From assembly GCA_039621445.1 (NCBI GenBank), contig CP154957.1:33683979-33747978 (forward strand): a DNA stretch of 64,000 nucleotides, in the 5' to 3' direction. This stretch comes from Euglena gracilis (taxonomy: Eukaryota; Euglenida; Euglenophyceae; Euglenales). The notes beneath the pieces were generated by a model. The model was not told the DNA's origin and did no database searches. It was given only the letters and a program-made list of their open reading frames with translations. This document shows positions 51,101-63,100 of the stretch, piece by piece; position 1 is the stretch's first letter; each line of letters starts with the position of its first letter. A program made the translations under genes and the position numbers.

Positions 51101-51130
51101 TTTTGGTGACTTACACTAAATGCATGTCTG

Positions 51131-51186
<56 letters not shown>

Positions 51187-54100
51187 ATATTCATGCGAGA
51201 TTTCTGGGGGATGCGACGTGCGACGTGTGACGTGTGCACCTGCTTCCATCCTTTCTATTGAATATCGAATACAGCCTGGATTCACAGGTGTGGCAATTGT
51301 TCATCCAACGAGGTGCACAGCCTCGGTAGAGGTCGTTGTGGAACACGGACTGCATGTCCCGCTCCCCATCGTCGCAGTCCCACACACCACCGAAGAACAG
51401 GCCGCGCTTGCGGTCCAGACACACGCTCATCCCGGCCCGGACGGAGGGGGCGATGCCCTGAGTGCGGATCCGCTGCCACTTCATGGTCACCAGCAGGCCA
51501 GACGGTGCCGCTCAAACCCTCCAGGGAATTGTTCCCGACATCCAGTGAGGGTAAGTTGCGATGAAAACTTCCAAATCACAAATTCATTCTAACGTGATGA
51601 CCTCATTAGGTCATTGGGTCAAGCTAAAGGGGTGAATGTCAATGAGCAAATTGTGTGGCGACACAAATGTTCCATCCTCTTGAATTTGCATCAAATTGCA
51701 TTGGGTTGTGTGCCCCAATTCTTGCAAAAAGGTGAGCTAAGAAATGCTGTAATGAGTATTTGGTGCCTTCTGCTTTGCAGCTTTGGGGTCACCCCCCCCA
51801 GAGCTAAACAAGAAAATCCAGGGGGTGAGGAAATTGTTGTCGGAGGCCTCCAGAAAAACTGCAGAAAAAATGTGGAAAATTTGTGGAAATTGCAGAAAAA
51901 TTGCAGAAAATCACCGACACTGCCATTTAGGAATTAGCACACTTCTGCTGGAGGGGACTAACAACATTTTCACAAAATTGTCCATCATGCAACATAGCTG
52001 TGCGTTTTGGGTCGTTATTCACATTTTTTCCAACAAAAAGGTCCAAAAATATGATTTTCGCAATTTTTTTTGGAACTCCTCGGGTATGACAGCGCACAAT
52101 AGAATTCTGGACACCCCCGAACGTCGTTTCAGTTCCAAAAAGCGGCAGCAGTCATCACCAGGTAGATACTCTTTGGGGATGTGAAGTTGTCGATCAGCTC
52201 CCCGGTGGTAGAATGTGTGTGAGATCACAAAGTCCGTGGAGTGACACGCTGTATGTTCAGAACTGTCCAATGCTGTTCTCGCGATTTGAATTGGAACTTT
52301 CGAATTCCCTTCGCCTTGATGTCTGGTTTCGCAAGTTTCGAGACACGTATTTTCATCCAAAAAACGGGACCGGAAACGACCCCAAAAAAGCCATAATTCT
52401 GGAACGGGTCCTGGATTATGCGATTGCGCAAGGAAAGTCCACCTTTGTGAGCTAAGGTATTGACTGACTGGTATTAGAAATTGACTGACTGGTGTTAGAA
52501 AGAAAAAAAACTGAGTGATTGGTTTTTGGAAGAGTGCATGTGAACCATACTTACTCCCTGTGGAAGGGGGGTTTGGTAACTATGGTTGTTGGAGGGGAAT
52601 TGATATCTGCAATTTTTCCGCTATTTCCACAGTTTTCTGCATTTTCTGCAATTCTCCACAGTTTTCCGCATTTTTCTGCAATTCTCTGCAATTTTCCTGC
52701 AATTTTTTCCCCTTTCTGCAATTCTCTGCATGCACGAGAAATGGAAGGGCACCTGGGTGCAATTTTGCAATTTTGTTGCAAATTCGCCAAATTTTGCTAA
52801 ATTTTACAAACTTTGACAAAATTTGGCAATTTCTGGGCCTGTTTTCATTTTAAGGGTTCCCCAATTTCTGCTGGGAAACAATTACAACTTAGAAAAATTC
52901 CGCATCCTGGACCAGATTTACCTGATACCAAACTTTTCGATAAATTTCTTGCTGTTTTCGGATCGTGGGGGGGTCTGGGGAAAATGAAATTCACTTCTCC
53001 CAGCTGTCACAGAAATGCATGTTTGAGGTCAGCGGGCTGTGACTGTTTTTTTTTCCATCGAAATGTGTCCTCTCCGTCGAAAAAAAAACCGCAAGAAATC
53101 ACGAAAATCACGAAAAACAAAAAAGAAACAGGTCGGCGGCAGGGTTGGATTGGGGGGGGGGGACTGCCCCACCTAAATAGTGGCGCAGGCAAAGTGTGAA
53201 TTTTGGCCCGGCTCAAAGTGCTGGGCCGAAAAAACGTACCCCCAAAATCGATTCAAAATGCCATTTTGGGAACTTTTGGGGGAAAAAAATGTCAAAATTG
53301 CCAAAAAAATTGGCGCAAAGTGCTGGACGGAAAAAAAAGACCTGTACGGGGTCCAGGGTGCCCTCCCAGATTCGTTCTGGGGGGGGGACTGGAAAATTCC
53401 AATTTGCAAATCAAGAGCATACGACCTTGGCCAGAAAAACAACTGAACACAGGGCTACGTAAACAGCCGAAACTCACTCTGGAAAAGGGGGTTGAACGGA
53501 GGAATTTTTCAACAACTGAAAACGGATGACTTTCATTGAACCCTGGTCGGCAGGCATCAATCCTGTGGAGGGTCAAAATCAATTTACCGGGAGGACAATT
53601 TCTTGAAGGGGTAAATTTTTTGTATTTAATTTTTTTGTATTTTTAAATTTTTGGATGCCCGGGCCAAATATCTCTTCGTAAAGAAAAGCTTTTGTGCTGA
53701 AGGCAACAAATAAGTTTTTTGACCCAAACATTGGTCCCCAGAAAGCCGGGGGGAAACCCCAGCCCCGTCAACCACGATGGCTGGGCCCTGCTGTCGCACC
53801 GCCCACCAAAACCGGACCCTCAGGAAAACTCACTTAGTCTAGCATAATTACTTTTTGTTGACAAGGGAGGGGGTTCCCAAAGGGTGGCTTGGCTCGTCTG
53901 GGGGTGAGAGAAAGCCGGAGTGGCAGAAAAAACCGGAAGGAGGTCGTATTGGTGATGTGCACTGCAGAGTCTCCCCTGGCGTCTCTCCATCGTCCACTGG
54001 TCTGGCCTGGGCGGCAGCGTCATCTGCCACAGGTCCATGTGTGACAACCCTCGGCTGCCTTGGCCCCCCTCCCCCCGCTCTGCGCTGTACCCGCCGAACA

Positions 54101-57100
54101 TGAACAGCGTGTTTTCGTAGCATGCCAGCAGGGCTCGACGAGAGGGAAAGAGAGTTGACAATATCAACAGATAGCCTGTTCTCCTGAACATACTATCGCT
54201 TAAGGACCCCGGGGGTCCACTCAGCCATTTTGCTAGACACTGGAAAAACAACAACAAGCCAGACCCCCCCCAGGGGGTCTGAGGTCCCCCTGACTGGAAA
54301 AAAAATACACTAGCTAGCCTTGCTGTTAGACCCCCTGGGGGTCTACTTGAGCCAAATTTGGACTTGCTGCAGTCCAGCCCCCCCCCCCCCCCTGTGGGGG
54401 TACTGCAAACCCTTAAAGAGAAGCCTGCTCCTGAATCACAAAACAGGCTTCACACCCAATACTTTTCGCCAATCATCATATGGTTTTCCTGGGCCCGGCC
54501 TGCCCTGGTGACAGTTCCAGTCTGTATGCCAAGATGAGGGCTTGGCTTCTGAAAAAAATTCAATAAAAAAACCAAAACTTTCCTATCTTTGGATGTTCCC
54601 AAAAATTGTGCAAAAAAGTCTGAAACTACAACCCCCCCTCGGGGGACCAGTGGCTTAATGTGATAGGGTAATAAGCTGATGGGGTTTTTGACAGCATTTT
54701 TTTTTTGATATTTTCTGTTATTTTTAGGGATAGGGATAGGATTAGGGTTACAATTGTTGTTAAAAAGTGGGATTTGGGGTTAGGGTTAAGCCAAAACTAG
54801 GAGGAGGTTAGGCCGAAATCGGGCCTTGATTTAGGCACAGTTTCAGGCTGAATTTAGGCCAAACGGCCAAAATCCTAACCATTGACATGGAGGTGATAAT
54901 GACTGGCCGTGTACAGAGGTACAGAGGTTCAGAGGTGGTGTACTTTTTTAGGACTCGGGGGTAGGGGAATCCAACCCACTCGCCCACCCACCCCCCTGGG
55001 GGGGGGGGAGGCTTGGGGGGCCGACTTGTTTGAGGTGTCAATTTTGGGGTCCAAATTTTTTTTCGGTGCTTCGCGGCAAAAATAGGAGGTACCCACTCAG
55101 CAAACCCCCCCCCAGGTCACCAAACTGGAAAAAATATCTGGCTGCGAATGAGTCAGGGACGAAGGCAGGCGGAGACTGGCCAGCTGGAACAGGGGGGGGT
55201 TGAGCTGCCCCGAGTCGAGCCCTGCCCCCGAGGCAACAGCCCGACCGGGGTTTCGGCACGTCGTCGTAGGGGCCGTACTCCACCAGCTGCCACTCCGCCG
55301 CGCCGTCCACGTCCTGCAGCAGCCACAAGTCATTGTAGTACGTCAGGTCCACCTGCGCCTTCTCCGCATGGCTGTGGGGCAGCCTGAGGCTTGGGAGGAC
55401 ACGGGAAGGAACCACCACAAAAAAAAGCGAAAATTTTGTTGACCGTTGTTGATTTTCCGTCAAAGTTGGTGCACTTGTAATGGTCGCATGGTCGCAAAGT
55501 TGTGTGCGCAGTGGTGTTTAGTGTTCACTTCAGTTAGAACACTTGGGTAGTGAGATGTACCCCCCTCTTGTCCAAAACGTGGCAATGTTCTGGGGATGTG
55601 CCGCTGACACGGGGGAGCGGGTGCAACGGAACATTACCTTGGCAGACAGCAAAAAAAAAAAGCCCATTATGTGATTTTGATGCTAATTTTTAACTTTAAT
55701 TTGAAATTTATTTTTTAATAAATAAAAAGACCAACAAAAGGGGTTTTTTCAAAAGGGGTCATCAATATATTCATCCATATATATTCATCCATATTTTTCA
55801 AAAGGGGTAAGCCACCTGCACCTACACCTGCTGCAGAACACATCCTGATTCCATTTTACCGGCCCTTGAAACCACTTTTTAGGACATTCTAAAAGTGGTT
55901 CCTTTGCATAATTGGCAGATTTGGCCATAAATCGGACCAAATTATCAAATTTGAGAGAAAAAGCATTCGACCTTCAATGGTGTGAAACAAGGGATTAAAC
56001 TATCTTGCTGCTCCAAAATAATACCAAAGTTTCTGGCAGAGCATTAACAGAAAATAAGAGTGTTCCAAAAATGTGCCATTGATACAGGGTGTCTGTGCCA
56101 ACAACACAATATGTCTCGGATAAGGAGGTGATAGATGTCTTTGTGGCAGCAAGCTACTACTTGGCCCCCCGGGGGGGTCCAAGTAGTAGCTCCAGGTAGT
56201 TCCAAGATTTTTTTCGTTATTAATGGAATGGGTTAGGGTTACGACTTAGGCCTAAGTCTAGGCCTAACTTATGGATTAATGTTAGGTGTACAAGTTAGGC
56301 ATACAATTAGGCCGAAATTGTAACCCTAACCCTACTCCATCGATGACGCAAAAAAATTTTGCCCCCCCCCCTGGACAGGGATGGATGGGAAGCCTTGAGG
56401 GGGGTGGGGTCGGACCCCCCCTCCCGACACGGAGGGGGGGGGGGTGGGTCGGACCCCCCCCTCCTCGAAACTGAGGGGGGGCCGAAATTTTTTCGATTTC
56501 ATGGACGGGCAAAGGGCCGGAAATCGGGTCGGAATCGGTCAAAAAACCCTGATTTTTCTTTGAAAATCGATCCAAAAATGCTCATTTTTTGAATTTTTTT
56601 GAACATGTTTTTGGGGGAAAACACCAACACATCAAAAAATGGGCAATATGGCCAAAAGTCAGCAAAAGGGGTGTTTTTTGCTCATTTTCCGGCGCGCAGC
56701 GCCGAAAGAAAATTTTCTGCTATTTTTGGCACCTGTCAAGGAGGGGGGGGTGGGGGGGTCCGGACCCCCCCTCCCAACATCTAGGGGGGGGGGGTGGTCT
56801 GGACCAGGTTTTGAATAGTGCTGAGCTCTTAATAAGCGCGCCCCCACCCCTTCATTGACCAGCCACTCCGTGGAGCTCTTTGAATTGAAATGAAAGGGTT
56901 TTGTGCCTGAAACGGGAGGCCAAGGGGTCAAAAATCGCTCATTTTTGGCTCAAAAACGGGTTTTACGGGTCCGGGAGGCCAAAAAACATCGTTTTGGGCA
57001 AAAAAAATTTTTCGATTTTTTTCGACTTTTTTGACCCGGTTTTGACCCAAAGTCAATGGGTTGGCGGCCCAAAACGGGGCGCTGGCGGGTCGAAAAACGC

Positions 57101-60100
57101 TCATTTTTGGCTCAAAAACAGTTTTTCCGGGTCCGGGAGGCCAAAAAACATCGTTTGGGGCAAAAAAAAGTTTTCGATTTTTTTCGACTTTTTTGGCCGA
57201 AAACGGCTAAGTCGAACAAAGGGAAAAGTGTACAAAATGGCCTAAATTGGCCGAAAAACGGCCGTATCTCGGGCTAGGCGGTGAGCTGTGGGGAAACCAA
57301 AATCCCAGTAGATAGAGCGTTCCAAGGGCTTCAATTTAGGTCTCCGGACATTTCCTTTGATTTTGCATCATTTTCGAGAAATTGTAAAAACATCGATTTT
57401 TTGACCCCCCCCACCCCCCGAAAACGGCTAAGTCGAACAGTGGGAAAAGTGTACAAAACGGCCATCTGCGCCGAAAACGGGCATATCTCGGGCTAGGCGG
57501 GGAGTTGCGGGGAAATCAAAATACCAGTAGATAGGGCTTTCCAAGGGCTTCAAATTAGGTCTCCGTACATTTTCTTTGATTTTGCTTCATTTTGGAGATA
57601 TTTTGAAAATTGACATTTTTTTGGCCAAAATGGCAGAGTCCAAAGGGGGGGGGGGCTTATCTAGGGGGGGCGGGCCAATCCTACCCAGTTTGGACCCCTT
57701 CGCGCGTGAATAACTCGGGCCTGGCGGGGAGTTGGGGGTCAAAACCAGGTGATTCGGAAACTAGGAATCCAGTCGCTCGCGACTGAAAAAAAAATTTTCG
57801 GGAACAGGGCCGAGATCATGGTGATAATCCGCCGGTTCCCGAGGTGGCCCCGAGGGGGGGGGGAGGGGGGGTTCGGGGGGGTTTTCCCCCAGAAGTAAGC
57901 TTCGCTCTTACCCATAAAGGGATAAGAGCTCAGCGCCCCCCCCCCCCCTACCACCTTACCCCCCCAGGGGGGGGGTGGTCGGGACCCCCCCCCCTACCAC
58001 CTACCTCAATACCGAAGGGCTTCCCATCCATCCCTGCCCCTGGAGCTACTACTCGGACCCCTAGTAGCTTGCTGCCGTCTTTGTCTGTACAAAGAGATAA
58101 AAAGGAACAAAATTTTATGAGACATCAACAACGGCAGGGCCACCCCACCCGGAAACCCCCAAACAGCACGAAGTTCTTCTTCCACACCACCATCCGGTGC
58201 CCACTGCGGGCGCTGGGCCCGTGCCGGACGTTGTGCTCCGTCCACTCCATCTGCTTGAAGTCGAAGCTCCACAGGTCAGGGGCCCGAGGGACGGCCCCCT
58301 GGGGCTGGCCAGGATCCCAATCAGCAACACACGTTGGAATTCATATGAGCCTCCCGGGGGAAAATCCTACCCAATTTGGACCTCTTCGCGGGTGAATACT
58401 TGGGCCTGGTTGGGGGTCAAACGGAGGTGTTTCGGAAACTAGAAATCCAGTCGCTTGCAACTGGAAAAAAATTCTGAGAACGGAGCCGGGATCGCTGAGC
58501 TCTTATCTCTTTAGAGTAAGAGCGAAGCTTACCACCGGGGTTGGGGACCCCCTTGACCCCCCCCCCACCCTCCGCCCCCCCCCCCTGAGTAGGCTGGGGC
58601 AGCCGCGGATTATCGATGTGACCTGATTTCCGACCCGAAAAGTTAATAGCCTATAGGTTAGGAGAGGGTCCCTAGTTTGTCCAGAGCCCTCACTTTGCCC
58701 CCAACTCCCCGCCAGCAGGGGGGGGGGGGGAATTATGCGGTCTGGCAGGCGGGGAAAAAATGCGGAAATTATGCGGAAAAATGCGGAAAAATGCGGAAAT
58801 TATGCGGAAAATATGCGGGGAAAAAATGCGGAAAATATGCGGGAAAAAAATGCGGAAAATGCGGAAAATATGCCGAAATTCTGTGGAGTCCCAGGACACA
58901 TGGAGAGGACAGATATATTTCTACCTCACAATATGCAGGGTCCCGATGCTATTTGATTTCCATCGCCGATGCCCAAGCTTGCCAGAAGTCACCAAAATGC
59001 AATGGAAAAACAAAGCACAATAAAAATGTTCAGCGGCAGTATGTCCATTGTTCAAAAGACACGGACGCAAATAAACAATGCGAACAGGTCAGAGGGAGGT
59101 GAAACGCCCAGACAAATCACCATTAAATTGAAGCATGAACTCCAACCTCCGTGCATTTTGTGACAAAGCCCACTGATCGGCATCCAGCTGTCCGCAAACA
59201 GAAAAAAACCTTTCCACACTTGAAGTGGCGACCGGGGTGGAAATCAGAAACAAAACACGTTCACGAAAAAGAGATGGCTGATGCGTCTTCCACCATTCAA
59301 TTAACTCCTCTGGGCTGTCAATATCCCTTTTTGTGCATTGCAAATATTGTATGAAATCTTCATCACATCCGTCCAAACGCAACGCTGAGTAATCTGTGGG
59401 AGCTGATGACATAAGAGGCAAATTATTTGGGTTGAGCACGCGACGTTGATGGTAAAACTCAATTTGTTCCTTGCTTTTCTCAAAGCGAACATTCAAACCG
59501 TCCTGCAACGATTTCAAAACTCTGATGAACATATCACGCAGAAACTGGGCTTGCACCTGAACTAGGACCCTTTTGAAAAAAAAAGGGTCCTGAACGATGA
59601 AAGAAGGGACAGTTAGTTGCTCTTCCAAGCGGGGTGAAAACTGCACAGATGAAATTGTGCTGTCCCAAAGTGCCTTGATGAAAAGCGATTGCTCAAAAGG
59701 ATTATGTCAAAAAAACCATTGTAACAACGTGATTGAGCAAAAGCTTGGTTGAGGTTCATCAAATAGTCATACAAATACCTCCCCCCCCCCTTGTCCAACG
59801 ACCACTAATGTTCGTCTCCGACCGGGGGGGCGGTCGCTAAATTGGCCAATGTTCGTCTCCGACCAGGGGGGGGGGGTCGTTAGACAAGGGGGGTGGGCCC
59901 CAGGTCAGCAATAAATTGGCCACATATGGGGGGTATTTGGTCATTTTGGGCAACTTTGGGCTATTTCGGCTTTTGGGGACTTCTGCCATTTTTTGGCCAC
60001 TTTTGACCATTGTTTGGCCACTCTTGGGATTTTTTTGGGTCACTTTGGCCATTTTTTGCCACGTTTGGTTTCATTTAGCCATTCTTGGCCACTTTTGGCC

Positions 60101-63100
60101 ATTTTTGGTTTCTTTAGCCATTTTTTTGCCGCTTCTGGCCATTTTGGGCTCCCCATGATCTGAAATGAAAACCAGCCGCAATAACAAGCCCTTCCCATGG
60201 GTTTCCTGTGACTTTGCAACCCGATGCAACAACGGGGGGATCTCCTTGGATTTCTCCTTACCCTTTTCTGACTCCTTGGGCTTCCACGGCATTTTCTTCC
60301 ACATCCTCAAAAGTATCCAATGGAGTCTCAGGCTCCTCGTCAGGAAGCATCCGTGGTGGAAGGGGGAGAAAAAGAGGAACAATCTGCGAAGAGGCAGACA
60401 AATTATGCATAAAACAGAGAGATGAAAAGACGAGCACTTGTGCTCCAACATATTGGGGAAACAATGAACCTTGTAGTTGACCTGAAACGTAAAAAATTCA
60501 CAAAAAATGCGGAAATTATGCAGAAAAATGTGGAAATTATGCAAAAAAAATGCGGTAATTATGCGGAAAAATACGGAAAATGCGGGATAATGCGGAAATT
60601 ATGCGGAAATATGCGGGAAAATGCGGAAAAATGCGGAAAAATGCGGTCAAATGCGAAAATGCGGAAAAATGCGGAAAATTTACAAAAAAAAATGCGGAAA
60701 AAATGCGGAAAAATGTGGAATAATGCGGAATAATGCGGAAATGCGGAAAAATGCGGAATAATGCGGAATAATGCGGACCGCATAATCTCCCCCCCTGCCG
60801 CCATTGCGGAGATATGGCCCTAGCAAAAAAGTTGTCTACCGTTTTTTTCCCCAAAGAAATTTTGTTGGACTGGCAAAAGGGGTCATTTTTGGGGCCAAAA
60901 AATCGAAAAGTTCAAAAAATCTCGAAAACGCTGGGGAGTTGAGGAAAAGTAAAGAGTACCTCATTCCACAACTTTGGGACGCCCTATCCACCGGTATGCG
61001 CGGTTTGGGCCAACTCCCCGCCTGGGCCGAGATATGGCCGTTTTGTGGTTTCGCCATGGGGGACTCTGCCAAAAATGGGTCATTTTTGGGGTCAAAAAAA
61101 TCGAAAATTCGAAATATCTCAAAAACGCTGCGGAGTTGAGAAAAAGTAAAGAGGACCTCATTCACAACTTTGGGACGCCCGATCGATCGGTATGCGCGGT
61201 TTGGGCCAACTCCTCGCCTAGCCCGAGATACGGCCGTTTTGGGGTTTTGGGCCAGTTTTGCCAGTTTTGGCCATTTCGGGCCTATTCGGGGCCTGAAACC
61301 GTAAATTGGCCGTATCTCGGGCTAGACGAGGAGTTGGGAGCCAAACCAGGGGGTCAATCATGAGGTTTAGGGGGGGGGGTTGACCGTTTTTTTGAGGTTC
61401 CCGGAGTCTGGTTGTGCGATTTTGGGCCATTTTTGGGTATTCGGGGACCCCTTTGGGGGTATGAGGGCGGCTGGGCAGGGGGGAGGGGTCGGGTCGGGAG
61501 GCAGGTCGGGACCAAAAATTTTGAAATTTTTTTTTCGCTCAAAAACACTTTTTTTTTCACTTTGAACATCAAAAAAAGTGTTTTTGAGCGAAAAAAAAAT
61601 TCCGACCCAGACCCCCCCATGCCCCCCCTTAGCGCCCCCCCGGCCGGTGGACTTAGCCATTTTTGGGTCAAAAAGTCGAAAAAATCGAAATTTTTTTTGC
61701 CCAAAACGATGTTTTTTTGCCTCCCGGACCCGGAAAAGGTGTTTCTGAGCCGAAAACGAGCGTTTTTCAGGCTGGGCCGCCGAGCCGATAGCCAGGCCGG
61801 GCCGGGCCGGGCCGGGCCGCGCAGCGCCGGGCCGCCGGCCGGGCTGGGCTGGGCCAGGTCGCCGGGCCACCGGCCAGGCCGGGCCGTCGGGCTGCCGGCC
61901 GGGCCGGGCCAGGCCGGGCCGCCAGGCCGGGGTGGTCTCCCAAAGAGCTCAGCGCTACGTCACACCCTGGTCACAGTGATAATCCACCGGTTCCCGAGGT
62001 GGCCCGAACCCGGGGGCTCCCACTGGGAGGCTCATATGGGGTTCGGCTGATTTGGCACTGGGAAAGGGGAGGGGAGGGGAGGCACCCCTCGGGGCATGGA
62101 AGTGGAACGTGGTGCTCTGCGATGGTGAGGTGAACTCCCCACCGAAGATGTACATCCGTGCCTTGTAGTTGAGGGCCCCCGGCAGGGCCCGGGTGTCTGG
62201 GCTGGGGGGGGGATGGCGCGAAGGTGGCAGCCCCCACACATGATTGGGGCATTTGATCGATCGGGATATGACTGCCGGAAGGCCCAGTCTGAGCAACTGA
62301 GCCAATTTGTTGCTCGGCCCATGGGGGTGGGAGATCATAATTTAAAAATCGCAGGTGGCTTCGTGCACTCGAGGAAAGGTGGACCAGACATGCCTTGCTT
62401 AGAACCATGGTGTACAACAACGTTTGCAACTGTTTTCACTGAATTTACGTCTCATTCTGGATTTCGCCATTCGCCATTCTGCATTCTGCATTTTGAGGGG
62501 GAGAGATTTCGACGTACGGCCAGGTTGGGGAGGCCCGGACCCCCACCAGTCCCACACCCTCCTGGACAGTGGCACCGCCGAAACAACGAAACAATAATTA
62601 TTTGGCTTAATCGGAAGGGCAATTTGACACCATAAAATCGGCCACCACCGACACCATAAACCATGCTTCGGGGCACTTTTTGAGAATTTTTGTTGCAATT
62701 TTCAATACAAAGCCGGCCCGGAAACCTGGGCCCGTCTGGTCCGAGGGGCACCTAAAGGTCGGACATTTCCTCTTTCAAATGGCCGGGGGGGGGGGGCAAG
62801 CCCAGGCAGTCCAGGCTCTGGTCTGGTGGGAGCATCGAGGGGCGGGGAAATACTCTCCGCTCACCGCCCGCCACTGGTCCTTGTCCGCCCGGTACACCAA
62901 GAGGTCGTTGAAGACTTTGAGCCGCTTGCCGCTCCGTCGCCAGGCCCCGTTCTGCTGGGGTGACGGACCTCTTCTCCCCTTCTCCGTCTCCCTACAAGCC
63001 CTCTTATGCATGCATGTATGTATGTATGTATGTGTGTATGTGGTTGTATGTGTGTATGTATGTATGTATGTATGTATGTATGTATGTATGTATGTATGTT

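Noticed and set aside
61780-61930. GCCGGGCCGGGCC-rich stretch as a GC-rich exon or CpG promoter
   Set aside because: It is a short-period GGCCGGGCC repeat in an intron, with no family match in any frame.
62096-62177. GT-AG splicing for the Kelch exon C to D junction
   Set aside because: The nearest GT and AG give a frame mismatch and a nine-residue insert, whereas the inverted-repeat junction restores FHFHDLW as in the family.
62830-62865. GTGAGC as donor inside exon B
   Set aside because: Using it would delete the conserved PAPRCSHQ segment.
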